From contig JAADHV010000064.1 in assembly GCA_013151635.1 (NCBI GenBank), positions 1 through 49,913 of the forward strand: a DNA stretch of 49,913 nt, in the 5' to 3' direction. A program made the translations under genes and the position numbers. The notes under the pieces are model-generated. The model saw only the letters and a program-made list of their open reading frames with translations. It searched no databases and had not been told where the DNA came from. Positions 25,894-34,587 of this stretch are shown piece after piece; position 1 is the first letter of the stretch, and every line of letters starts with the position of its first letter. Origin of the DNA: Deltaproteobacteria bacterium (GTDB lineage: Bacteria; Desulfobacterota; Desulfobacteria; Desulfobacterales; Desulfobacteraceae).

Positions 25894-25921
25894 ATTATAA
25901 ATAGTTTAATCGCTTTGTCAA
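25894..25921 (-). promoter_or_regulatory. aroF-aroB promoter
   Basis: On the minus strand TTGACA (25921-25916) and TATAAT (25899-25894), both perfect, are 16 bases apart. It is the best sigma-70 promoter in the window, as expected where control happens after initiation. Confidence 0.85.
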
Positions 25922-26012
25922 TAAAAATTATATAAGTTAAAAAATTATTGTTTGATTTTACCTGGTCATCAGGATAAGCTTCTGGCGGTAAAATATAATT
26001 TTATAAGGAAAT

Positions 26013-26660
26013 ATGAGAACAAGAGTAGTCATAGCAGATGATCATGCCATTATGCGGGAGGGTTTAAAAAGCCTTCTTGAAAAAAAAGGGGTGGATGTCA
26101 TCGGAATCGCAAAAAATGGCCGGGAAGCCATAGAGCTTGCAATCTCCGCACATCCGGATGTCGTGATGATGGATATTTCAATGCCGGATTTAAATGGTAT
26201 GGAAGCAACCGCCACTATTCGGCAGAAAGTTCCCGATACTAAAGTCATTGCCCTTTCAATGCATTCCAGCAAGCATATCATAGACAAAATGTTTACATCT
26301 GGCGCATCAGGATACATTCTGAAGGAATCAGCATTTGAAGAATTGTATGATGCCATAAAGGAAGTTAACAAAGGTAATTTTTATTTAACCCCTTCCATTG
26401 CCAGGATGTATGTTGATTATGATGGTAATATGGTTAAAGCTCTTGGTGATTTGCCTGTATCCAAAGAAATTTCGAAAAAAGAACGGGAAGTTCTTCAGAT
26501 GGTTGCAGAAGGGGAAAAAACCCGTGACATTGCTGAAAAAATGAGTGTCAGCATCAAGACTGTAGAAAGCCACCGTAGAAATATTATGAAAAAGCTTTGT
26601 ATTTTCAGTATTGCCGGGCTGACAAAATTTGCGATTAAGGAAGGGATTATTTCCCTATAG
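26013..26660 (+). CDS. NarL/FixJ-family response regulator
   Basis: 215 residues. The receiver (1-120) has acidic residues ADDH at 8-11, phospho-acceptor Asp54 (VMMDISMP) and a conserved Lys around 104. A LuxR-type HTH covers about 150-212 (SKKEREVLQMVAEGEKTRDIAEKMSVSIKTVESHRRNIMKKL). It is a DNA-binding activator or repressor with targets unknown. The next gene, 120 bases on, is a hybrid kinase and could be its partner, although that kinase also has its own receiver. Confidence 0.93.
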   Translation: MRTRVVIADDHAIMREGLKSLLEKKGVDVIGIAKNGREAIELAISAHPDVVMMDISMPDLNGMEATATIRQKVPDTKVIALSMHSSKHIIDKMFTSGASGYILKESAFEELYDAIKEVNKGNFYLTPSIARMYVDYDGNMVKALGDLPVSKEISKKEREVLQMVAEGEKTRDIAEKMSVSIKTVESHRRNIMKKLCIFSIAGLTKFAIKEGIISL

Positions 26661-26780
26661 AAAAAAAAGTTTAATTTTTTTGCAAAAATCAGGGTTTTCC
26701 CTGATTGAAATTCCATTATTGTTTTACTATATTAAATTTGTTTGGGGCAATACCAAATATTAATTGGTTCAAAATAAGGT

Positions 26781-27929
26781 ATGCAAATGGAACATATTCA
26801 ATTAAAAAATGAGACTCCCGATGCAGTGGAAGCACTTACAGGCGGAATAGCCCATGATTTTAATAACCTTTTAGCGGCCATTAAGGGCAGAGCATCACTG
26901 ATGTTGAACAGTGTAAAACCTTCTGACCCGCTTTACCGGCATATCATGGAAATCATACGCTGTATTGATAAAGGGTCTGAAATTGCGAACCAGTTGCTTG
27001 GTTTTGCAAAGGTTGATGAGTATTATACAAGCTCCATTGATGTAAACCGGCTTGTTCGAAAAGCAATGGAAAATCTTGACCTTAAAGGGAAAAGGGTTGT
27101 TCTGGATGTGGATCTTGACTCTAAACCCCTGACGATTGAAGCAGATCCTGATAAAATCAACCAGGTCCTCATGACTATTGTCGATAATGCACTGCTTGCC
27201 ATGCCAAAAGGCGGGAAACTAAGCGTTGTCACTGAGTCTGCCGCTATTTTAAATGGAACCGCAGAATCTTACGGGTTAAACAATGGATTTTTTGTAAAAA
27301 TAACCATAACAGATAGTGGCATCGGCATGGAAAGAGATGTGCTGGAGAATATTTTTACACCTTTTTATTCTGCCGACCACGAACTCTACCCTGAGAAAAA
27401 GGGACTGGGGCTGACATTTGCCAGGGAAATCATTCAAAATCATAACGGGGTCATTGATGTGTGGAGTTCTCCGAAAATGGGATCTTCATTTTCCGTTATT
27501 TTACCCTTAAAGGAGACCGCAGATAATATTGATATCCCGGCAGAAGATGAAAAGCTGGTTATGGGGAATGAATCAGTCCTCCTTGTTGATGACGAGGAAC
27601 GGATTCTGACGGTTGGGCGGGAAATTTGCAAGGCGCTTGGATATAGTGTGATGACAGTTTCTTCCGGCAAAGAGGCAATAAAAATTTATAAAGAGAAAAA
27701 TAAAGGAATCAATCTTGTTATTCTTGATATGATCATGCCGGAAATGAACGGGCTTGAGACCTTTTTGGAACTTAAAAAAATAAATCCCGGTATAAAGGTT
27801 TTGCTTTCAACAGGCTATTCCATTGATGAAAAGGCCCAGGAGATGCTGAGGCAGGGTTGCAAAGGATATATCCTGAAACCTTATAGCGTTATTGATTTTT
27901 CCCATAAATTAAGAGAAGTCCTGAAATAG
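26781..27929 (+). CDS. Soluble hybrid histidine kinase (HisKA-HATPase-REC)
   Basis: 382 residues, no membrane segment and no sensor domain: the protein begins nearly at the phosphorylated His25 (GGIAHDFNNLLAAI). The ATP-binding domain (about 125-243) has DNALLA, DSGIGM and GLGLTFA. A receiver (264-382) has Asp316. A kinase of this minimal form probably receives its signal from a partner. A perfect terminator follows, so it closes a unit with the response regulator. An alternative start is the second Met, two codons in. Confidence 0.9.
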   Translation: MQMEHIQLKNETPDAVEALTGGIAHDFNNLLAAIKGRASLMLNSVKPSDPLYRHIMEIIRCIDKGSEIANQLLGFAKVDEYYTSSIDVNRLVRKAMENLDLKGKRVVLDVDLDSKPLTIEADPDKINQVLMTIVDNALLAMPKGGKLSVVTESAAILNGTAESYGLNNGFFVKITITDSGIGMERDVLENIFTPFYSADHELYPEKKGLGLTFAREIIQNHNGVIDVWSSPKMGSSFSVILPLKETADNIDIPAEDEKLVMGNESVLLVDDEERILTVGREICKALGYSVMTVSSGKEAIKIYKEKNKGINLVILDMIMPEMNGLETFLELKKINPGIKVLLSTGYSIDEKAQEMLRQGCKGYILKPYSVIDFSHKLREVLK

Positions 27930-27945
27930 TAGATTATAAAAAATC

Positions 27946-27990
27946 CTTGCCGGCAGCTTTATTAAAACCTGCCGGCAAGTCTTGTTTTTC
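27946..27990 (+). terminator. Intrinsic terminator after the hybrid kinase
   Basis: CTTGCCGGCAG (27946-27956) and CTGCCGGCAAG (27969-27979) form a perfect 11-bp stem with a 12-base loop, followed by TCTTGTTTTTC. Confidence 0.9.
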
Positions 27991-28005
27991 AAACGCATTC
28001 AATCC

Positions 28006-28034
28006 TTGACACTACCCCCCTTATTTTTTATAGT
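28006..28034 (+). promoter_or_regulatory. minCDE promoter
   Basis: TTGACA (28006-28011), 17-base spacer, TATAGT (28029-28034), directly after the terminator of the preceding gene and 50 bases before minC. Confidence 0.75.
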
Positions 28035-28083
28035 CCTTGAAAATTATTTAGAATGAATACTTGGGCTTTACTAAAGACATAAA

Positions 28084-28773
28084 ATGATAAATTTTGACAG
28101 TTCTGCGCCGGTAAAATTAAAAGGGGTTGGTGATGGCTTCTGGATCACAATCGATCCTTCCTGCCCGGAAAATATCCTTAAATCGGAAATAGATAAATTA
28201 TTTAAAAATCTGAAACACCTGGCAATCAATTCCAGCGTGGTAATTGATGTCAAGGGTGCCAAGGGCCGTGATGATTTAATAGACAATATTAAATCATACT
28301 TGATAAAGACATTTGAAGTTGCAAAAGTGTCTAAGCCCGCAGAAAAAAGATCTATTCCGACAGAGCGAATCCGCCAGAGGGATCTTTCAAAAGGCTGGAA
28401 TCAGCACAGGAGCGATGTTCTGATGCTCAGGGGCAGGGTCAGGTCCGGCCAGAAGATTGAAGCTGGAAAGCATATAGTTATTACAGGGGATGTGAATCCG
28501 GGATCGGAAATCAGTGCCGGCGGAGATGTTATTGTGCTTGGCAGACTTGCAGGAAAGGTTCATGCCGGATGCCCGAATGATGAAACCGCCATTATTTTTG
28601 CCCTTGAGTTTAAACCCACCCAGGTTAGGATCGGGGGAATTGTTGCTGCTGGAATTGATGAGGAAATTAGTGCAAAACCGGAATATGCGTGTGTTGAAGA
28701 TGATGGAATCATCGTAAAGGATTATATGAAAGCAAATCCTTTCCGGAAAATGCCCTGGCCGGAAGCAATTTAA
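28084..28773 (+). CDS. minC: Septum site-determining protein MinC
   Basis: 229 residues. The C-terminal beta-helix domain (about 120-220) is clear: LRGRVRSGQKIEAGKHIVITGDVNPGSEISAGGDVIVLGRLAGKVHAG. The N-terminal FtsZ-binding domain is divergent, as usual. It inhibits FtsZ ring assembly away from midcell and is recruited by MinD. minD follows after 22 bases. Confidence 0.95.
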   Translation: MINFDSSAPVKLKGVGDGFWITIDPSCPENILKSEIDKLFKNLKHLAINSSVVIDVKGAKGRDDLIDNIKSYLIKTFEVAKVSKPAEKRSIPTERIRQRDLSKGWNQHRSDVLMLRGRVRSGQKIEAGKHIVITGDVNPGSEISAGGDVIVLGRLAGKVHAGCPNDETAIIFALEFKPTQVRIGGIVAAGIDEEISAKPEYACVEDDGIIVKDYMKANPFRKMPWPEAI

Positions 28774-28795
28774 ATTTTAAAATAGAGGTGTAAAT

Positions 28796-29596
28796 TTGGA
28801 AGGTAAAGTAATAGTCATAACATCAGGAAAAGGCGGGGTTGGAAAAACAACCGCAACTTCTTCCATTGGTGCAGCCCTTGCCCTGGAAGGCAAAAGGGTT
28901 GCTATTGTTGATATGGATATAGGCTTAAGAAATCTTGATGTTGTAATGGGCCTGGAAAACAGGATCGTATTTAATATTGTTGATGTTGTCCAGGGAAAAT
29001 GTAAAATCAGCCAGGCTGCCATCAGGGACAGGAGGATAGAAAACCTTTTCCTGATTCCGGCCTCCCAGAGTGACAATAAAGACGTACTGACCACGTCAGG
29101 TGTTGAACGGGTGGCAAAGCAGCTCAGAAAAGAGTTTGACTATGTGATCATGGATTCACCTGCCGGTATTGAAAAGGGATTTGAAAATTCGATTGTCGGG
29201 GCCAATGAGGCTCTGGTAATCTGTACCCCTGACGTGTCTGCTGTCAGGGATGCGGATCGCGTAATCGGTCTTTTATATTCACGATCCTTAACCCCTAAAC
29301 TGATTGTCAACAGGATTGAACCGGCACGGGTGGAACGAGGAGAAATGCTCAGTCATGAGGATGTCCTTGACGTTCTTTCCATTGATCTTGCAGGTCTTGT
29401 TCCCATGGATGAGCATGTACTGATTTCTTCAAACACAGGCACTCCGCTTGTTTTACAAAACGATTCAAAGGCTGGCCAGGCATTTAAACGCATTGCAAGA
29501 AGACTGAACGGTGAGGCGGATTTGCCAATTGAGGCCCCGAACCATAAAACAAGTATGTGGAACAAAATCAGCAAAACCTTTGGGTTTAAAAAATAA
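28796..29596 (+). CDS. minD: Septum site-determining ATPase MinD
   Basis: 266 residues from a TTG start with AGAGGTG 6 bases before it. Deviant Walker A KGGVGKTT (residues 10-17), switch residues VDMDIGLRNLDVVMG, and a C-terminal membrane-targeting amphipathic helix (MWNKISKTFGFKK) are present. It binds the membrane in the ATP form, recruits MinC and is released by MinE. Confidence 0.96.
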   Translation: MEGKVIVITSGKGGVGKTTATSSIGAALALEGKRVAIVDMDIGLRNLDVVMGLENRIVFNIVDVVQGKCKISQAAIRDRRIENLFLIPASQSDNKDVLTTSGVERVAKQLRKEFDYVIMDSPAGIEKGFENSIVGANEALVICTPDVSAVRDADRVIGLLYSRSLTPKLIVNRIEPARVERGEMLSHEDVLDVLSIDLAGLVPMDEHVLISSNTGTPLVLQNDSKAGQAFKRIARRLNGEADLPIEAPNHKTSMWNKISKTFGFKK

Positions 29597-29606
29597 GGAG
29601 TATTGA

Positions 29607-29891
29607 ATGCTAAGCAGATTATTGAGAAGATTCACCGGTCAGAAACCCAGTAAAGATGCGGCTAAAAAAAGACTCCAATTTTCTTTAATATATGACAAAC
29701 TTGAGGTGAATGACACCACCTTGACAGATCTTCAAAATGATATTGTATCTGTCATTTCAAATTATTTTGAAATTGACAAAGACTCTTTTGAACTTAAGGT
29801 CAAAAGGGATGATAATGTATCGGCCCTGGTTTTTAACACACCAATTCTTCATGTAAAACGGAAAAAGTGCTTAACAAAATCTGTATTATGA
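29607..29891 (+). CDS. minE: Cell division topological specificity factor MinE
   Basis: 94 residues with the MinE layout: membrane-binding N-terminus, RLQFSLIYDK as the MinD-contact helix (about 23-32), and a C-terminal dimer domain (DIVSVISNYFEIDKDSFELKV). It stimulates MinD ATPase and so produces pole-to-pole or poleward patterns that put the septum at midcell. It follows minD by 10 bases. Confidence 0.93.
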   Translation: MLSRLLRRFTGQKPSKDAAKKRLQFSLIYDKLEVNDTTLTDLQNDIVSVISNYFEIDKDSFELKVKRDDNVSALVFNTPILHVKRKKCLTKSVL

Positions 29892-29958
29892 TGCCATGAA
29901 AGAATATCTTCAATCACAGCATCAGCAAAAGACCCCTGGCTCGTATTAAAATAAAGGA

Positions 29959-31746
29959 TTATTCTTCTATTCTGGATATCTTGATCGAAAGCTCCTGAAG
30001 CTGTGCTGTTGAAGGCTTTGACGGTGCTTCTGTCAGAGGGCAGGTGGCTTTTTGTGTTTTTGGAAATGCAATGACATTTCTAATGGAATCTTCCTGGCAC
30101 AAAAGCATCATAAGCCGGTCCAGCCCGAAAGCGATCCCACCATGGGGTGGCGCCCCGGATGCCAGGGCGTTTAAAAGAAATCCAAATTTTTCATTTGCTT
30201 CGTTTTCATCAATGCCAAGGCAGTTGAAAACTTTTCCCTGGAGTTCTGTGGAGTGAATACGAATACTTCCCCCGCCGATTTCAATCCCGTTCAACACCAG
30301 GTCATATGCCCTTGATTTAACTGCAAGAGGATCAGAAGAAAGTTTTTTGATATCTGACTCAAGGGGCGCTGTAAAAGGGTGATGCAGGGCCTGGTACCGT
30401 TTTTCCGTTTCATCATAATCAAGCAGGGGAAACTGTGTCACCCATGTAAATTCATATGTGTTATCTAAAATCAGTCCAAGCCGCCTTGCCAGTTCGTTTC
30501 TCAACTGGCCAAGTGCTTCGTTGGTAATTTTTGGCTGGTCTGCCACAAAGAAAACAATATCTCCTGGTTCAAGGTCAAGCCGTTTTTTTAAGGCCTCTTT
30601 TTCACCATCAGTAAAGAACTTGGCAATGGGAGACTGCCATAAATCTTCTTTTATTTTTATCCATGCAAGGCCTTTTGCTTTATACACGGATGCAAAATTC
30701 GTCAGTTCGTCTATCTGTTTCCTGGTAAAAGTGGCGCAACCTTTTGCATTAATGGCTTTAACAAGGCCGCCGTTTTTTACAACATTTGCAAACACTTTGA
30801 ACCCGGCATCTTTTACAATATCCGAGACATCACGCAATTCCAGGTCGAACCTGAGATCAGGCCTGTCCAGGCCGAATCTTGATATGGCCTCATCATAGGT
30901 GATCCTGGGAAAAGGGGTGACAAGGTCAATATCCAGCACTTTTTTAAAAATAGTGACAATCATACCCTCGGCAGTTTCCATGACCTGCTGTTCATCAACA
31001 AAGGAAAGCTCCATGTCAATCTGGGTAAACTCAGGCTGCCGGTCCGCTCTTAAGTCTTCATCCCTGAAACATTTGACAATCTGGTAATACCGGTCAAATC
31101 CTGCAATCATCAATAATTGCTTGAAAAGCTGCGGGGACTGGGGTAAAGCATAAAATTCACCCTGGTTTACCCTGGAAGGAACAAGATAATCCCTTGCACC
31201 TTCCGGCGTGCTTTTGGTCAAAAAAGGCGTTTCAATATCCACAAACCCATTATTATCAAGGTATTTTCTTATGGCCATGGTGGCCTTGTGTCTTGCAAGA
31301 AGGTTCTTCTGCAGCTGGGGCCGTCTTAAATCAAGGTACCTGTACTGGAGGCGAATGGATTCTGATGCCTCGACCCGGTCTTCTATCTGGAATGCCGGGG
31401 TCCTTGCTTTTGAAAAAATACAAAGCTCGTCTATCAGCACTTCAATTGCACCGGTTTTCATGTTCGGGTTGAGCATATTATCGGGCCTTGCAATAACTTT
31501 TCCCTTTACACCAAGAACATATTCGTTCCGGATTTCCTGGGCTTTTTCATGGACCGCATTTGAATTTTCAGGGTTGAAAACAATCTGGGTGATGCCCTCT
31601 TTATCCCGTAAATCAATAAATATAACCCCGCCGTGGTCACGGCGGTGCTGAACCCAGCCCATCAAGACAACTTCTTTATTAATATCAGTGTTCCTTAATT
31701 CACAACAATGATGTGTTCTTTTTAAATCTCCTAGTAAATCAGTCAC
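29959..31746 (-). CDS. aspS: Aspartyl-tRNA synthetase
   Basis: 595 residues, the bacterial-type length including the GAD insert domain. N-terminal OB fold (VLMGWVQHRRDHGGVIFIDLRD), class II motif 2 (FRDEDLRADRQPEFTQIDMELSF) and motif 3 (GIAFGLDRLMMLL) are present. Whether it charges only tRNA-Asp or also tRNA-Asn cannot be told from this alone. It is 17 bases downstream of hisS. Confidence 0.97.
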   Translation of the reverse strand: MTDLLGDLKRTHHCCELRNTDINKEVVLMGWVQHRRDHGGVIFIDLRDKEGITQIVFNPENSNAVHEKAQEIRNEYVLGVKGKVIARPDNMLNPNMKTGAIEVLIDELCIFSKARTPAFQIEDRVEASESIRLQYRYLDLRRPQLQKNLLARHKATMAIRKYLDNNGFVDIETPFLTKSTPEGARDYLVPSRVNQGEFYALPQSPQLFKQLLMIAGFDRYYQIVKCFRDEDLRADRQPEFTQIDMELSFVDEQQVMETAEGMIVTIFKKVLDIDLVTPFPRITYDEAISRFGLDRPDLRFDLELRDVSDIVKDAGFKVFANVVKNGGLVKAINAKGCATFTRKQIDELTNFASVYKAKGLAWIKIKEDLWQSPIAKFFTDGEKEALKKRLDLEPGDIVFFVADQPKITNEALGQLRNELARRLGLILDNTYEFTWVTQFPLLDYDETEKRYQALHHPFTAPLESDIKKLSSDPLAVKSRAYDLVLNGIEIGGGSIRIHSTELQGKVFNCLGIDENEANEKFGFLLNALASGAPPHGGIAFGLDRLMMLLCQEDSIRNVIAFPKTQKATCPLTEAPSKPSTAQLQELSIKISRIEE

Positions 31747-31763
31747 GTAGTGTTTCCTCTATA

Positions 31764-33020
31764 TTATTTTTTAAATATCTTGATCAGTTCGGGAACCAGG
31801 GTTTCCATGGCAAGGGAAGACTGTTTTTTGGTGTCCATGTTTCTTAGAAGAATGGCATTTTCGTTCAGCTCATTGTCTCCTGCTATCAGCACATATCGGG
31901 CATTGAGTTTGTTTGCCCGTTTCATAAGGGCTTTCATACTTTTTCTTCTAAAATCAATTTCTGTCCGGATGCCTGCCTGGTTAAGCTCGCAGGACCAGTG
32001 ATATCCTTTTTCCATGGCTGCATCACCTAAAGAAACGATAAAAAGTTCCAGCGGGGGATCTTCAGGCGCTTTATTAATTTGTTCCATGACCTCGACCAGG
32101 CGGTCAAACCCGATGGCAAATCCTATTCCGGGTGTCTGGGGTCCGCCAAGCTCTTTTACAAGCCCGTCATATCTGCCGCCGCCTGCTACGGCGCTTTGTG
32201 CGCCAAGGCTTGTGGTCTGGATTTCCCAGGCAGTCCTTGTATAATAGTCAAGGCCCCGGACCAGGGATTTATCCACAATAAAGTCAATACCTTGTTTTTC
32301 AAGGGTTTTTTTAACCGTATTAAAATGATCGTCACAGTCTTTGCAGAGGAGATCCAGGGTTGAAGGGGCATCCTTAAGTGCTTTGCGGCAATCTTTTACC
32401 TTGCAGTCAAGGATTCTCAAGGGGTTTTTATCTATCCTTCTTATGCAGTTTTCACAAAGCCTGTCTTTTTTTGATTCAATAAAGTCGAGCAGTTCCTTTT
32501 GAAAGGAAGGTCTGCAGGAAGGACACCCAAGGGAATTGATGTGGGCAAAAAGTCCTTTAAGGCCAAGACGCTTAAACAATTCGTTTAAAAGAAGAATCAA
32601 CTGGCAGTCAATATAGGCCGACTCAACTCCAAATACTTCTGCATCGATTTGATAAAATTGACGGTATCTGCCTTTCTGGGGCCTTTCCCTCCTGAACATG
32701 GGACCTATCATGAAAAATTTTCTGACAGGGTCTTTTGCATACATCTTATGCTGGATATAGGACCTTGCAATGGAGGCTGTAGCTTCCGGCCGCAAGGTCA
32801 GCTTGTCCCCTTTCCGGTCCGCAAAGGTATACATTTCTTTTTCAACAATATCGGTTGCTTCGCCTATGCTTCTTGCAAAAAGTCCTGTTTTTTCAAGGAC
32901 GGGAATCCTGATTTCTTTAAACCCGAAGGCTTTAAATAATTTTGTCGCTTCTGTTTCTACTTTCTGCCAGAGGGAAATACGCTCGGGCAGTATATCTCTG
33001 AACCCTCTTATGGTCTGCAT
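31764..33020 (-). CDS. hisS: Histidyl-tRNA synthetase
   Basis: 418 residues from the ATG at 33020 (MQTIRGFRDILP); an in-frame ATG at 33053 would add 11 residues that do not fit the family. Class II motifs are present (FRRERPQKGRYRQFYQIDAEVFG) as is the His-specific LVRGLDYYTRTAWE. A four-cysteine-pair stretch around residues 165-235 (CPSC, CENC, CKDC) suggests a zinc-binding insert, less common in this family. It begins the hisS-aspS operon. Confidence 0.95.
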   Translation of the reverse strand: MQTIRGFRDILPERISLWQKVETEATKLFKAFGFKEIRIPVLEKTGLFARSIGEATDIVEKEMYTFADRKGDKLTLRPEATASIARSYIQHKMYAKDPVRKFFMIGPMFRRERPQKGRYRQFYQIDAEVFGVESAYIDCQLILLLNELFKRLGLKGLFAHINSLGCPSCRPSFQKELLDFIESKKDRLCENCIRRIDKNPLRILDCKVKDCRKALKDAPSTLDLLCKDCDDHFNTVKKTLEKQGIDFIVDKSLVRGLDYYTRTAWEIQTTSLGAQSAVAGGGRYDGLVKELGGPQTPGIGFAIGFDRLVEVMEQINKAPEDPPLELFIVSLGDAAMEKGYHWSCELNQAGIRTEIDFRRKSMKALMKRANKLNARYVLIAGDNELNENAILLRNMDTKKQSSLAMETLVPELIKIFKK

Positions 33021-33071
33021 TGTTTTTTCTTTATTCGTAATAATTATCACCAAAAATTAAGCCAAACGCTA

Positions 33072-33101
33072 TTTATAGATTAAAATCAAAGCGTTAGTCA
33101 A
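33072..33101 (-). promoter_or_regulatory. hisS-aspS promoter
   Basis: On the minus strand TTGACT (33101-33096), 18-base spacer, TATAAA (33077-33072). It lies about 50 bases before the chosen hisS start. No T-box or leader peptide is seen. Confidence 0.5.
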
Positions 33102-33152
33102 CATTTATTTCCTGATTTTACAGGGTAACTGCATGTAAAATAGAAACTATTT

Positions 33153-34460
33153 TTAATATATAGCATCCTGCCTGATTTTTACACAATTGGCATGGGCTTC
33201 CAGGCCTTCTGTCCCGGCAAGCCTGATAACATCATCGGCTTCTTTTTTAAAAGCAGCTTCAGAATAATGAATTAAACTTGTTTTTTTTGTAAAATGCTCG
33301 ACGCTTAAGGCAGAGGAAAATCTGGCTGTCCCGGCAGTTGGGAGGACATGGTTTGGTCCTGCTATATAATCTCCCATGGGTTCCGGCGTATATGCGCCTA
33401 AGAACAGGGCTCCTGCATTCTGTATCCGGTCAATATAATCAAATGGTTCCTTGACGATTAATTCAAGGTGCTCCGGGGCAAGGCGGTTGGAAAGTTCAAT
33501 CCCGGTTTCAATATCCGGCACCAGCATGATAGCTCCGAATCTGTCAATGGATTGCCGGGCAATCTCTTTTCTGGGCAGTTTTTCAATCTGTTTTTCCAGG
33601 GCTGCCAGGGTTTTTTTTGCAATATCGCCAGAGTCGGTCACAAGTACGGAAGAGGCCATGGCATCATGCTCGGCCTGGGAAAGAAGGTCTGCTGCCAGAA
33701 ATTCGGGTCTGGCATCTTTATCGGCAATAATCAGTATTTCACTTGGTCCTGCAATCATATCAATTCCCACTGTGCCGGCAACAATTTTTTTTGCGAGGGT
33801 CACATAGATATTTCCAGGCCCTACGATCACATCCACCTTTGGAACGGTTTCTGTTCCATAGGCCAAAGCTCCTATGGCCCAGGAACTGCCGGCTTTAAAT
33901 ACCGAGCTGATCCCGATTTTCCGGGCTGCGGCAAGAATATGGGGATTGATTTCGCCGTTTTCCATGGGAGGGGTCATAAGGTTAATGGATTTAACACCCG
34001 CAGCTTTTGCAGGTATTCCTCCCATAAGTACGGATGATACCAGTGGGGTTTTACCTCCTTTTGCCCCGGGTGCATATATCCCTGCCGCACTCACGGGTTT
34101 TACAAGCTGCCCCACCATGACACCGCTTCTCGGGGTGTCAATCCAGGAGTTTTCTTTTTGTTTTGCATGAAAGTATTCAAGTTGATTGACAGACCGGTCA
34201 AGGGCTTTTAAAAATGAGTTGTCAACATTTTTTAATGCCATGTCAAACTCGTCCGGTGTGACCTTTATAGAGTCAATGGTGACTTTTTGTGAATCAAATT
34301 TGTTTGTGTACTCGACAAGGGCCTTATCTCCCCTTGTTTTTACATCGTCAAGATAGGTTTCAACTATCTTGTAATCCTGTTTTGAAAAGCCCAAACCGCG
34401 TTCTATGGTATTTTTAACTTGTTTTTCCGCACTCTTGGAAGGGTATTGATATATTTTCAT
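33153..34460 (-). CDS. hisD: Histidinol dehydrogenase
   Basis: 435 residues. It oxidises histidinol to histidine in two NAD-dependent steps. Zn and catalytic residues fall in known segments: GPSEILIIAD, LLSQAEHDAMASSVLVT, APEHLELIV, GPNHVLPTAGTARFSS. No other his biosynthesis gene is adjacent; it is separated from hisS by 130 bases and is probably transcribed on its own from the AT-rich gap at 34461-34587. Confidence 0.96.
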   Translation of the reverse strand: MKIYQYPSKSAEKQVKNTIERGLGFSKQDYKIVETYLDDVKTRGDKALVEYTNKFDSQKVTIDSIKVTPDEFDMALKNVDNSFLKALDRSVNQLEYFHAKQKENSWIDTPRSGVMVGQLVKPVSAAGIYAPGAKGGKTPLVSSVLMGGIPAKAAGVKSINLMTPPMENGEINPHILAAARKIGISSVFKAGSSWAIGALAYGTETVPKVDVIVGPGNIYVTLAKKIVAGTVGIDMIAGPSEILIIADKDARPEFLAADLLSQAEHDAMASSVLVTDSGDIAKKTLAALEKQIEKLPRKEIARQSIDRFGAIMLVPDIETGIELSNRLAPEHLELIVKEPFDYIDRIQNAGALFLGAYTPEPMGDYIAGPNHVLPTAGTARFSSALSVEHFTKKTSLIHYSEAAFKKEADDVIRLAGTEGLEAHANCVKIRQDAIY

Positions 34461-34587
34461 TCTTTTTATTATTCCGGATAAATATTTATTTTATATTGTG
34501 GTTATTCTTATTTTTTAAATATCTTTAAATTTCAGATATATAATAGTCTTTTGCCCTTTTTATAACAAAAGAATTTTTATAAATCCA

